Positions 53,149-63,734 of a DNA stretch of 64,000 bases are shown here, piece after piece. The translations under genes were made by a program, and so were the position numbers. The notes under the pieces were generated by a model. That model searched no databases. It was not told the origin of the DNA and saw only the letters and a list, made by a program, of their open reading frames with translations. This DNA comes from Pomphorhynchus laevis (Eukaryota; Acanthocephala; Palaeacanthocephala; Echinorhynchida; Pomphorhynchidae). The stretch's first letter is position 1. Each line of letters starts with the position of its first letter. The stretch covers positions 107,581 to 171,580 of the forward strand of contig WNNJ02002441.1 of NCBI GenBank assembly GCA_012934845.2, written 5' to 3'.

Positions 53149-56100
53149 ATGACAAAAGGCAAACCTCGCAGCACACCTAGGTGTTGTGGTTGTAATGGGC
53201 AAAACGCAGTTTGCAAGGGATGCAAATGCGCAAAGGCAGGAAGACATTGCACAGACTGCGCTGCAACGAACTGCGGAAATCGAGGACCATTAATCACCCA
53301 CGATCTTCTGACTCAAGATGTCGACCCCGTATTGGCATCCTCGACCCAGTCTAACGTTTACGATAAAAATTCAGTCGGAACAGCCGGGCACGTAATCGAT
53401 ACACCCGCTCGCACTAATGCTCTTACACAAGATTCGGTTAGAAGCATAGCGGAGCTGTATATGGAGATAATCGCTTGGCGCCCGAACTTATTCATTCCGC
53501 CAAGGTGCAATGAGACCCGTGAGTTTCTTCGTGAACTTTCGCACTTATATGATGACGCCTGCACAGTTAGAGATAGAGATGGTTATCCGCAAATGAAAGC
53601 AACTCTGTTGTGTCAATTCATCCTCCAACGCTTTGGCTCCAGGAAAACTGCAATATTACGAAAAACTATGAACAGAAGGTTGATCATGTGGAAGTCGGGC
53701 AACCTCCAAGACTTGGCACGAGAGGCTCGAATTTTACAGCTTCAAGCGAGTATGCAAACAAAACCTAAACATCATCGTAACTGGAAAAACTATTTCGTGC
53801 AATTGTATGTCAACGGAAAGACAACCGCGGCCATGAGAATGCTCGAGAACAAAACAATTTCTCGAGGTGTATTAAATTTGGACTCAAAAGTCGAGAACAA
53901 AACTGTTAGAGAGCTTCTTAAAGAAAAGCACCCACGATCCGCCAAAATAAATTCAAATACTTTGCTGAAAGAGCATCTACACGACATTCTCCCCTTTCAT
54001 CCTATAATGTTTGAGACAATCTACATGGATGAAATCAAGAAAGCCTCACTCCGAACGAAGGGAAGTGCCGGTCGTCTGGTGCGGATGCCCAAATGTGGCA
54101 AACATTCCTTAATAAATTCGGACGTGACTCGTCGACTCTTGCTACTTCACTTGCCGGCCTTGCCATTCGGCTTGCATCAAATATGGTACACCAACGCAGT
54201 GTTGTCGGATTCACTGCTAGCAGGCTGATTGCTTTGGACAAGGATCCTGGTATCCGACCAATCGGAATATGTGACGTACCTCGACGAATAATTGGCAAGA
54301 CTATTCTTAAACTCATAAACTACCACCTACAACACGTCGCCGGTGTCTCACAACTTTGTGCAGGACAGAAGTGTGGAACTGAATTCGTCATTCACTCGCT
54401 ACGGAAGCGATTTCAAGAGTGCGCAAGTTCCTGCATTTTGGTACTAGATGCAAAGAATGCGTTTAACCTAATAAATAGGAAAGTAGTATTGACAAACATG
54501 CCGCTTATCTGTCCAGCGCTTTCAAATATTCTATCTAACTTGTACGGGGAAGGAGGTCTACTGGCTATTGAGGAGGAAATTTGGACTTCTGACGAAGGTT
54601 TCACTCAGGGTGATCCTTTAGCAATGGCTGCCTTCGCTGCCGCGTCTCTCCCGCTTATTGCGCGAATTCAAACTCAAATTTCTTCGATTGAACAAAAGTG
54701 GTATGCGGATGATGCCAATTTCGTTGGAACCTTCGAAGAATGCCGATCAGTTTTTGATATCATGATGCGGGAGGGCGGAGCGTATGGGTATAACATAAAT
54801 CCTTCAAAATGTCAATTACTGGTCCATCCGGAATTCCTGAACAAAGCCCAAGAATGTTTTGATGCTACTAATGTCCATATCTGTACGAATGGCGTAGAAG
54901 TATTGGGAGCGCCAATTGGAAATGAATCCTTTTTGGAGGACTGGATTATCCGCAAAGTAGACAGATGGTCCAAATGTGTACAGAACCTAGTGGAGATTGC
55001 TATTTTCGACCCACAAGTAGCGTACAATGCTCTGACATACTCATTACAACATAAGATGACTTACGCGAAGAGGACTTGTCGCTTTCGGTCCGAGCAACTC
55101 CTGGCACTCGAGGAAAATATCCGTCACTGCTTGATCCCTAAAATAACCGATATATCAAACGTACCTGAAACACTTAGGCAAATTTTCAGCCTTCCGGCGA
55201 GACTGGGTGGTCTCGGAATCGTAGACCATCATGTCGATCCGGGTAAAGAATACGATTGGTCTATACGTGCTTGTCAATCACATGTTTCAAACAATAAGGA
55301 ACAACACACTCATATCGCCAAATCCATTAAGAATGAAAAAGAAATTACAATTAAACGACGCCGCGATCAAATAATTCAAGTCAGTGATGCGACCACATGT
55401 TCATCTCTAGAATTTGCATCGGAGAAGGGAGCGTCGAATTGGTTGACAACAAAACCAATCGAAGCAGACGGGTTCCGTTTATCCCCACACGAGTTTAGGG
55501 ACGCTGTGAATGGTCGATATGGACTAACACCTACGGATGCACCTGCGCATTGTAGTTGTGGTACTGAGAATAGCACAGTTCACTCGCTCTCGTGCGGTAG
55601 CGGCGCACTCACAATCATAAGGCATAACCTAATACGTGACACACTTGCCAACCTTTTGACTGAAGTCACTCCGTGTGTCGCAATTGAGCCCGTGCTGAGT
55701 CCTATAGATCCCTCCATTCAGTTCGAGTCAGCTACAACTTCACGTGATAGTGAAGCGAGACTTGATGTCGTGTGCACAGGTCTGTTCGGAAGACGAAGCG
55801 AGCGCGTCTTTATGGACGTCGCTATATTCAATTGTCATGCTGCTTCTTATTCTGAGAGATCGCCTTCATCAGTCCACAACTATCACGAGTCGCGCAAAAA
55901 CGCCCGTTACCTTGAACGTATTGTAACTGTGGAGAGGGCCCAATTCACACCGATAGTGTTTTCATCTTCTGGAGGCGTTGGTAAGACCGGAGATTGCGTT
56001 CTGAAGGCATTAGCCAGGATGTTGGCCAATAAGCGCGAAATAGACTATGCGACGTGTATCGCACTTATCCGACGAAGGATAAGTTTCTCCCTTGCGCGAT

Positions 56101-56207
56101 CAACTTCTATGTGTCTTCGCAGCCCCCGCTCTGCATTTCACCGGTTCGAGCACGGGCAGCAAATCCATTCGGAGATAATTAGTCGTGGATCCGCTACGGA
56201 TGGCTGA
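53149..56207 (+). pseudogene. Family A1 polyprotein: Cys-rich module, RT, RLE
   Basis: About 1020 codons in two frames. Real ATG: MTKGKPRSTPRCCGCNGQ. Module CCGCNGQNAVCKGCKCAKAG then CTDCAATNCGN. Middle region: ELYMEIIAWRPNLFIPPRCN, AMRMLENKTIS. A one-base loss around 54065-54080, in the usual GPSGxDAxMW motif, shifts the frame before MWQTFLNKFGRDSSTLATSL. Then DPGIRPIGICDVPRRIIGKT, CAGQKCGTEFVIHSLRKRF, LVLDAKNAFNLINR (A), EGFTQGDPLAM (B), KWYADDANFVG (C), LPARLGGLGIVDHH, GASNWLTTKPI, CSCGTENSTVHSLSC (Zn), RHNLIRD, EARLDVVCTGLFGRRSERVF, MDVAIFNCHA, YHESRKNARYLERI, VFSSSGGVGKTG. All RT and RLE key residues are kept. Confidence 0.9.
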
Positions 56208-56309
56208 GATTTTAATTAAGATTCTTAAATTTAATGATTATATTAGGGCCCATTTGCGGGTAACTTTTTGATTGTAATTTTTAATTGTATTATTATTGTT
56301 TTATAATTG
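53149..56309 (+). mobile_element. RLE LINE family A, copy 1 (best copy, one frame break)
   Basis: Complete from ATG to 3' UTR. 3' motif at 56246-56264, tail TTATAATTG ending 56309. The next 34 bases (56310-56343) are the first bases of B1, as after A2. Confidence 0.92.
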
Positions 56310-56343
56310 ACTCTACTCCTTTAAAACTGGCGCAAACGTTTAG
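56310..56343 (+). repeat. 34 bp of LINE B attached to the A1 tail
   Basis: ACTCTACTCCTTTAAAACTG and the bases after it equal 11538-11571, the truncated start of B1, which also follows A2. It is followed by AAAAAA and then LINE G. It could be a 3' transduction. Confidence 0.7.
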
Positions 56344-56519
56344 AAAAAATTTATAAAATTGGCGTAAGTGAGATAAATATGCAGGCATTATCTGCAAGCA
56401 GACTAATTCCCTTAAATAAGAATCCAGGGGTTCGGCCAATTGGGATAGGGGAAGTGAGTAGAAGAATAATATCGAAAGCGATATTGCTCACGGTGTCTGA
56501 CGATCTTCAGAATGTCGCA
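56344..56519 (+). mobile_element. RLE LINE family G, left part
   Basis: Frame: MQALSASRLIPLNKNPGVRP, IGIGEVSRRIISKAILLTVS, DDLQNVA. This is the region just before RT motif A in RLE LINEs. It breaks off at 56519, and the next residues in family order (AGNKQLCAGQRCGAE) start at 63735, so the two parts are one LINE. Confidence 0.8.
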
Positions 56520-56774
56520 TGTTAAACGAGCAAAGACAAAATTTAACAATCGACGTTTTTTACTACTGCAAAACGACGGAACAAAATAAGTTTTTATACA
56601 TACGGTTATGCTGTCAAATAGCGGTTAATGTTTCATCAGTAAAGTTAGCGGTTAACGTTTCATCGGTGAATTGACTGCAGCTTTGCATTCGCCAGCATTT
56701 AAGAACAATGAATTATGACGAGACATAACAACACCATTAACAACGCATCCAGAAACAATTACATCGATTTAACA
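56520..56774 (-). repeat. 3' LTR of copy 1
   Basis: 255 bp, TGTTAAAC...TTTAACA. Inserted after GTCGCA of LINE G. Confidence 0.92.
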
Positions 56775-56805
56775 CCTCCGCCTGATCTACCAATCACGAA
56801 AATAA

Positions 56806-59568
56806 TTAACCAGTCGAACTTGCGGTAGGAGTATTATTATCAGATGGACATCTACGTAAATGCGAAATATGATGTGGAACTCCATCAACATTTATACTTG
56901 TGTTACTATTGATTCCAGTGACGTTCCCTTGGATCCAGGGTTTATCACACCTACAGACTGCTGGTCGCATAAAAACTTGATCTCCAGTAGAAAATTCCGA
57001 TACAGATGACGACGACTCTCTATTCTCAATACGCTCCCATGGTAGTTTTGATTTATATTTATATATCTGATTGTGCGGAATTGATGAATCACATAAGCCT
57101 TCTTTTGGCGAAGAATTATACCAATAAATTGCCTCCTCAGTGGTAATGTTACTTCTAGCCACGATTCGCTTAATAGTCCGGTGCGATCTTTCGACTATTC
57201 CGTTGCCACACGGTCTGTTAGCGCACCTGTATATTATATGTACGCCCCATAATTCACACCAATGAGAAAGGGTTTCCGATCTAAAGGCCCTTGCGTTGTC
57301 CATCAATATCTCCGCAGGTGGACCACGTTCAAAAAATATCGTTTGCAGCGCTCTAGTAATTTCGTTCACCGTGCCTTCTTTCAACTTTTTCCAAATCATG
57401 AATCGAGATGGACCACAATCAATGCACGACAAATAGAGCGATCCCTTCACATGCACAGTATCGATTGATAACCTTGACCAATTTTTATTCACTCCTAATT
57501 GACCTGTGTCCCAACGTATTGGATGAGGATCAATTCGCTGACACTGAGTGCAGTTTTTGATATATTCGGCGACATTATGCCTACTAACCACCGAATTCGG
57601 ATATTTTCGATTGATAAAATATATGGTTCTTTCAACTCCAAAATGATGTCGATTATGGACTAATTCGATTATCTTATTCGTATCTTGAGTAGACATATCA
57701 ACAGAGACTGCAATGTTTGCGGATGAATTGTTTTTTAAATATTGTAACCAATTCTTTGGTACTCTTGTTAAATGGTCCGCTTTGTTTTGCGACGATGGAA
57801 TAAGCTTCACTGTAATCGAAAGGCTAAATTCTGTTTGAATCTCTTTGAGCATCCGTAATCTTCGCTTTATAAGCATGTCCGAGAGTCCTTTCACACAAAC
57901 ATTCCTTTCGTCATAAAGAGTAGAACATATCCAGCTGTACACCGTGGCTGAATCTGTATAAAGGGTAATGTTCTTTAGATTCCAATGGATTGATAAATTC
58001 AGACCCCGTATACATGCGTTGAGTTCCGCCATGTTGATGTGGTGTGGATCGTCTTTTGGTCTTAACCATGATGCGTCCTCTGCGATGATCCCATCAACCT
58101 CGATTACAACTCCCTCGGCAATACTGCTAGCGTCTGCCCATACACTTCCTGTATCACCAGGTGGTACTGCCCATCGACCTCGTGCTGGATCCTCCATGGA
58201 CATTTTCGATTTTATTTCTTGAATAGATTTCCATATATTCTCCTGAACAGGTTCATCCCAATGTCCGCCGGTGAGTCGTTTCAGAAAACTACAGCAAGGT
58301 CTCAACCATCCAGCGACGGGATAGTGTCCAATTAATTTTCCAGTTAATGAAAACAATTGTCGTCGCGTTGGAAGACTTTCAGGCCAGCCGATTTCTAATA
58401 CTCGTGACCAATTCAACCCTGTTGGTAGACTTTGAATTCTTAATCCAAGCACATTTGACTCACGAATATCCACAGGCTGTTTTGCTTCTAATCCGAATTT
58501 TGCAAGAAGCTTCAATACGTTGTCATTTGCAATTTTAGTATTGTCGACAATGATATCGTCCAAATAACTATCTGTGGACTGAGCTACTAGCAGATCCTTG
58601 CTGAGGACAAAATGTACAATAGCTTTAAGTATTCGCGGTGCAATGTTAAGTCTAAAACCCAATCTCGTAAGTACATATCGCTTGTTTCTATAAATGACCA
58701 CCTGATACGGCCATAGAGATTCGTCGACATGAATTTGTAGATATGCGCGCCGAAGATCAATTAATGACAAACGATCTCCCCACCTCCGCCAATTCCTTAG
58801 CTTTGAAATACAGACGTCAGAATCTGCAGTATGGCTGGATATATACGAGTTAAGTAGTCTGAAATCCATAACTGGACGTACTTTATTTTTGCTTTCTTGA
58901 GCAACCGCTAACAATGGAATCACTGTTTCAGCTTCCCCATTGTATTCTTTAAGCCATCCATTAGTAATCCAGGTCTCAATCTCTGCCTCGTATTGAGATC
59001 TTAATGTAGGATTGACATGATATTCAGTTACACTATTATGAATAAATGCCGGTGTGCCAGTTAGCCATTTCCATTTTACCAACCAAAAGTTACCATTGAA
59101 TTGTGCATGAAAGTCAACATCATCGATTACATTAGCGCTATCAGATGTACTCGAAATTTTTGTCACCGAAGTTTGCATACTAACAGGATAACTCGAAGGA
59201 AACTTCACATCTCCGTTATCATTAATAGAAACACCTCCAATCTTTTTGATCACATCCATTCCCAACAACATCTGATATGGACCACCAATATCTGAAGATA
59301 GGCACGGTATATTCACCGCATTTCCGTTCATCATTGTGACCCACGTGGCGCCATTAACATCCGGGAAAGGATGTTTAAATATATCTGTAACAAGTCGACG
59401 CGACACAATACTTCTCGAACAACCAGTATCAACAAGTGCGACCGCAAGACGCCCATTTATTGTCACGTTAATTGTAGGTAGTGCATCATTAGAGGGACAG
59501 GGAAGACCAGCAGCACTTAATACTGTGCCTCCCCATCGATGTTTTTTGAATGTTCCTTGTTTGGGCAC
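56806..59568 (-). CDS. LTR element pol: protease, RT, RNase H, integrase
   Basis: 920 codons. Aspartic protease VALVDTGCSRSIVS. RT with KVRPVMDFRLLNSYI, LIDLRRAYLQIHV and YLDDIIV. RNase H with SVWADASS, INMAELNACIRGL and LYTDSATVYSW. Integrase with HH-CC zinc part (HNRHHFGVERT, CTQCQR) and DDE core (LSIDTVHVKG, ILMDNARAF, NGIVERSHRTIKRI). The C-terminal tail has an SH3-like FSTGDQVFMRP. Looks whole. Confidence 0.88.
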   Translation of the reverse strand: MPKQGTFKKHRWGGTVLSAAGLPCPSNDALPTINVTINGRLAVALVDTGCSRSIVSRRLVTDIFKHPFPDVNGATWVTMMNGNAVNIPCLSSDIGGPYQMLLGMDVIKKIGGVSINDNGDVKFPSSYPVSMQTSVTKISSTSDSANVIDDVDFHAQFNGNFWLVKWKWLTGTPAFIHNSVTEYHVNPTLRSQYEAEIETWITNGWLKEYNGEAETVIPLLAVAQESKNKVRPVMDFRLLNSYISSHTADSDVCISKLRNWRRWGDRLSLIDLRRAYLQIHVDESLWPYQVVIYRNKRYVLTRLGFRLNIAPRILKAIVHFVLSKDLLVAQSTDSYLDDIIVDNTKIANDNVLKLLAKFGLEAKQPVDIRESNVLGLRIQSLPTGLNWSRVLEIGWPESLPTRRQLFSLTGKLIGHYPVAGWLRPCCSFLKRLTGGHWDEPVQENIWKSIQEIKSKMSMEDPARGRWAVPPGDTGSVWADASSIAEGVVIEVDGIIAEDASWLRPKDDPHHINMAELNACIRGLNLSIHWNLKNITLYTDSATVYSWICSTLYDERNVCVKGLSDMLIKRRLRMLKEIQTEFSLSITVKLIPSSQNKADHLTRVPKNWLQYLKNNSSANIAVSVDMSTQDTNKIIELVHNRHHFGVERTIYFINRKYPNSVVSRHNVAEYIKNCTQCQRIDPHPIRWDTGQLGVNKNWSRLSIDTVHVKGSLYLSCIDCGPSRFMIWKKLKEGTVNEITRALQTIFFERGPPAEILMDNARAFRSETLSHWCELWGVHIIYRCANRPCGNGIVERSHRTIKRIVARSNITTEEAIYWYNSSPKEGLCDSSIPHNQIYKYKSKLPWERIENRESSSSVSEFSTGDQVFMRPAVCRCDKPWIQGNVTGINSNTSINVDGVPHHISHLRRCPSDNNTPTASSTG

Positions 59569-60254
59569 TGAGGTGCCAGATGTCCAGGATCGTCACAAAT
59601 ATAGCACCGTCGCTCCTTGAAATGTGTACAATAACGCGCTATATGTCCTGATTTACCACAACGGAAACATGTGACATCTTTACGTTGATGCGAGCGCAGT
59701 GCTCTTGGTTCAATATGCTTGCGAGAATATGTAGTTGTAAGAAAACAGGACCCAGCAGACGTATTGGCAGTTGTTATAAGCGTACGTGCTCGGCATAATA
59801 TATCCGATAATTTCAGATTCTCAACGGCACAGGAAGACAACATAATATCCTTGATAGTTGATGGCAAACCGTATACAAATTTACAACGAATCCATGCAGA
59901 ATTGTCAACATTTGGATTAACGATGTTTGCATACCTTTCCAAATCTGCAGCATATGCGTCCAACGATTCGCCTTCTTGGTATTCTCGATTATTATATTTC
60001 GTAAAGGCATCAAAATCTGTAGTACCAAATGCTCGCAGTAAGGCCGCTTTGAGTTGAGAATAATCGGATTTTTGTTCCGCTGACAAATTTCTATAAATCG
60101 CATACGCCGGTCCGTCAAAGAATAGAGGAATAAACTTTTCGAGCTTTTTAACAGCTTGCAAGTCTGCGATCATCTCCGCCCGCTCCAACCATGCTCCAAA
60201 ATCGCATTCTCCGTTAAACGGTTTAATAAGGTCTCCAAAGCGCACTTTATCCAT
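59517..60254 (-). CDS. LTR element gag-like protein with two zinc knuckles
   Basis: 245 codons from ATG. A capsid-like helical region, then two CCHC knuckles: CFRCGKSGHIARYC and CYICDDPGHLAPQC. The C-terminal end overlaps pol by about 50 bases in another frame, as in LTR elements that use programmed frameshifting. A structural protein that would package the element's RNA. Confidence 0.85.
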   Translation of the reverse strand: MDKVRFGDLIKPFNGECDFGAWLERAEMIADLQAVKKLEKFIPLFFDGPAYAIYRNLSAEQKSDYSQLKAALLRAFGTTDFDAFTKYNNREYQEGESLDAYAADLERYANIVNPNVDNSAWIRCKFVYGLPSTIKDIMLSSCAVENLKLSDILCRARTLITTANTSAGSCFLTTTYSRKHIEPRALRSHQRKDVTCFRCGKSGHIARYCTHFKERRCYICDDPGHLAPQCPNKEHSKNIDGEAQY

Positions 60255-60268
60255 AAGCCGAAATAGCT

Positions 60269-60523
60269 TGTTAAACGAGCAAAGACAAAATTTAACAATC
60301 GACGTTTTTTACTACTGCAAAACGACGGAACAAAATAAGTTTTTATACATACGGTTATGCTGTCAAATAGCGGTTAATGTTTCATCAGTAAAGTTAGCGG
60401 TTAACGTTTCATCGGTGAATTGACTGCAGCTTTGCATTCGCCAGCATTTAAGAACAATGAATTATGACGAGACATAACAATACCATTAACAACGCATCCA
60501 GAAACAATTACATCGATTTAACA
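60269..60523 (-). repeat. 5' LTR of copy 1, shared with the next unit
   Basis: Nearly identical to 56520-56774. On its right, unknown sequence begins at 60524 with no target duplication. Confidence 0.92.
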
Positions 60524-62165
60524 ATTAAGTCGTGACGAGATCTAAAACATTCAAAACGATAGAAAAGAAGAGAAGTAGCTCGGTTCCTCCCATGAAGAGG
60601 CTTAATAAATTCAAATTTAGTAGATCTATCAGTCTGGAGAATTTACCAGATAAAGAAGATGCTAAAAGATTTCGCCGGGCCAGAGCTGCCCATAAATATA
60701 AAATTATGGAAGATATTGGACTTCCAGTTGGCGACCTAAAAGATTATTTGTTCTGGACAGAACAAACTGAATATGATGGCAGCTGGCATAAGGCCAGTTG
60801 TATGTTACTCAGAGGTTGGTCTTTCCAACGTAATTTAAGATGTCACGTCAATAAGACGTATAAAATCAACGAGAAATCTGTTTCGGCTGAATTAATGTTT
60901 GAGCGGATACACACCTCAGAGTGCGATTGTGCTTTAATTATTGGTGAATCTAGAATAGATAGTGGAAGAGTGATCCAATATAGACTGAAGAAAGTTTCAG
61001 TTCATGTAGTGTGTTTCAAATTCTATAAAATACAACCATTAGATGAATCAAAGACTTATATGGCATGCATTTACAGGGACGAGACGGACCCTGATAATTT
61101 CAAGACGCCTGATGGGTCAGAAAATGGGATTGAAGAGGAAAGTGAATCAATTAAGGATAATAAATTTTGTCCTTACATTACAATTGATCTTTTAAAATTA
61201 ATTAGTCGCGAATGCTGCACCTGACACAGACGTGTCAGACAATTCATCGTTATCTTCCAATTCGCAAGAGGCGGTAGATTTAAAGAAATTAGAGCCATGG
61301 AATGGCTTGTTTCATATAGGAAAACATTCAGTCGTTGGGCCAGACGACTCCATCGATAAGATGGACTGGCGCATCATGGAAATGAGCAAAGCAACGCGCT
61401 TTGTTAAAGAGTTATTTAAATATAAACTAACTTCACCTGGAGGTGTGTTTTTAGGTGAAGAGGATGAAATACAGTACCATATAAGATGTAGTTTGACTAA
61501 GAGGGCTCACCCTCGCAATACGACTTTCTTAATCTGTCAAAATTATGCTTTAACTAGTGGATTCAAATTGGCAGATTTGACTATAAAATTCAATAATTTC
61601 CGTACCCTCCACTTGTTGGAGGAGACGGCAATAACGCACGTCTTGACCGGAGGTGTACCCGACACCAAGAGGGTACAAAATGCACTTACATCAGAGTGGC
61701 AAGTGTCACCTGAACTAGCTGGGCGCTTATCTGGATTGCTAAGATCGTCCAAAAATGTATATGATAATACTTCAGTCTATACAATAGGCTGGATCTTATA
61801 CTGGCAAATAGATATGGCTCGAAGATTAAGAAGAGATCCGATATGGCGAGCAAGAGAGTGGACACAAGATGCAATTGTGTTCCGAGACATAAGAAATAGA
61901 CAAGCGGAAGATGCGTATCTTAATTTCGCACAAGATTTAACAGATTCGAGGATCGTTCTGCAATCCAATAGATGGGACGATGAGGCCATAGTATGTATGG
62001 CCTTAATCGCATCAGGTTTGCCTAGATTTGATCAAGCTGCTGATTATGTTAGGACTATTATCATTGGGAGGATCGTCACTCCCGTTATTCGTTTTGCTGT
62101 GTACGGGGTGGGAGATAGAGTGCTCCCAGCCCCCAGAGTACCAGCAGCCTGTTGGCGAAATAGCT
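60524..62165 (+). other. Unknown coding-like segment held between LTRs, possibly a virus fossil
   Basis: Bounded by the LTR at 60269-60523 and the LTR at 62166-62420. Two open stretches on the + strand, opposite to the LTR element: 60532-61224 (about 230 codons, lysine- and arginine-rich N terminus, LKDYLFWTEQTEYDGSWHKA) and 61232 to about 62155 (about 308 codons before the LTR edge, EPWNGLFHIGKHSVVGPDD; VYTIGWILYWQIDMARRLRR). Neither resembles gag, pol, env or any LINE protein I know. Compact adjacent frames without introns suggest an RNA-virus or viral structural gene copy, but I cannot name a family. The last 10 bases (CGAAATAGCT, 62156-62165) equal the LTR element's own leader at 60259-60268. 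Confidence 0.5.
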
Positions 62166-63576
62166 TGTTAAACGAGCAAAGACAAAATTTAACAATCGAC
62201 GTTTTTTACTACTGCAAAACGACGGAACAAAATAAGTTTTTATACATACGGTTATGCTGTCAAATAGCGGTTAATGTTTCATCAGTAAAGTTAGCGGTTA
62301 ACGTTTAATCGGTGAATTGACTGCAGCTTTGCATTCACCAGCATTTAAGAACAATGAATTATGACGAGACATAACAATACCATTAACAACGCATCCAGAA
62401 ACAATTACATCGATTTAACACCTCCGCCTGATCTTCCAATCACGAAAATAATTAACCAGTCGAACTTGCGGTAGGAGTATTATTATCAGATGGACATCTA
62501 CGTAAATGCGAAATATGATGTGGAACTCCATCAACATTTATACTTGTGTTACTATTGATTCCAGTGACGTTCCCTTGAATCCAGGGTTTATCACACCTAC
62601 AGACTGCTGGTCGCATAAAAACTTGATCTCCAGTAGAAAATTCCGATACAGATGACGACGACTCTCTATTCTCAATACGCTCCCATGGTAGTTTTGATTT
62701 ATATTTATATATCTGATTGTGCGGAATTGATGAATCACATAAGCCTTCTTTTGGCGAAGAATTATACCAATAAATTGCCTCCTCAGTGGTAATGTTACTT
62801 CTAGCCACGATTCGCTTAATAGTCCGGTGCGATCTTTCGACTATTCCGTTGCCACACGGTCTGTTAGCGCACCTGTATATTATATGTACGCCCCATAATT
62901 CACACCAATGAGAAAGGGTTTCCGATCTAAAGGCCCTTGCGTTGTCCATCAATATCTCCGCAGGTGGACCACGTTCAAAAAATATCGTTTGCAGCGCTCT
63001 AGTAATTTCGTTCACCGTGCCTTCTTTCAACTTTTTCCAAATCATGAATCGAGATGGACCACAATCAATGCACGACAAATAGAGCGATCCCTTCACATGC
63101 ACAGTATCGATTGATAACCTTGACCAATTTTTATTCACTCCTAATTGACCTGTGTCCCAACGTATTGGATGAGGATCAATTCGCTGACACTGAGTGCAGT
63201 TTTTGATATATTCGGCGACATTATGCCTACTAACCACCGAATTCGGATATTTTCGATTGATAAAATATATGGTTCTTTCAACTCCAAAATGATGTCGATT
63301 ATGGACTAATTCGATTATCTTATTCGTATCTTGAGTAGACATATCAACAGAGACTGCAATGTTTGCGGATGAATTGTTTTTTAAATATTGTAACCAATTC
63401 TTTGGTACTCTTGTTAAATGGTCCGCTTTGTTTTGCGACGATGGAATAAGCTTCACTGTAATCGAAAGGCTAAATTCTGTTTGAATATCTTTGAGCATCC
63501 GTAATCTTCGCTTTATAAGCATGTCCGAGAGTCCTTTCACACAAACATTCCTTTCGTCATAAAGAGTAGAACATAT
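62166..63576 (-). mobile_element. LTR retrotransposon, copy 2 (one LTR plus integrase end)
   Basis: LTR at 62166-62420, then the 3' part of pol (62452-63540; RNase H end and integrase), nearly identical to copy 1. The 5' part is missing. Its LTR is shared with the unknown segment on the left, making a tandem LTR-unit-LTR-unit-LTR block. Confidence 0.9.
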
Positions 63577-63734
63577 CTACTGGTCCGCTTTGTTTTGCGA
63601 CGATGGAATAAGCTTCACTGTAATCGAAAGGCTAAATTCTGTTTGAATCTCTTTGAGCATCCGTAATCTTCGCTTTATAAGCATGTCCGAGATTCCTTTC
63701 ACACAAACATTCCTTTCGTCATAGAGTAGAACAT
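63577..63734 (-). repeat. Repeated pol piece of about 155 bp
   Basis: A second copy of the RNase H/integrase border sequence seen in 63420-63576. Both copies stop at the same point (GTAGAACATAT). LINE G follows at once. Confidence 0.85.

Larger units (their letters stand above)
56520..60523 (-). mobile_element. LTR retrotransposon, copy 1, looks whole
   Basis: Two 255-bp LTRs (56520-56774 and 60269-60523) starting TGTTAAAC and ending TTTAACA, nearly identical by eye, so recent. gag and pol lie on the - strand between them. Order protease-RT-RNase H-integrase is that of Ty3/Gypsy or BEL/Pao elements; I could not settle which. The leader between the 5' LTR and gag is only 14 bases. No target duplication is found, because the right LTR is not at the edge of the inserted block. 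Confidence 0.9.

Noticed and set aside
60524-62165. Captured viral envelope gene of an LTR element
   Set aside because: I see no signal peptide, membrane anchor or glycoprotein cysteine pattern, and the coding sense is opposite to the LTR element.
57262-63114. Small + strand frames inside the pol region
   Set aside because: They are shadows of the minus-strand pol genes and repeat in both copies only because pol does.
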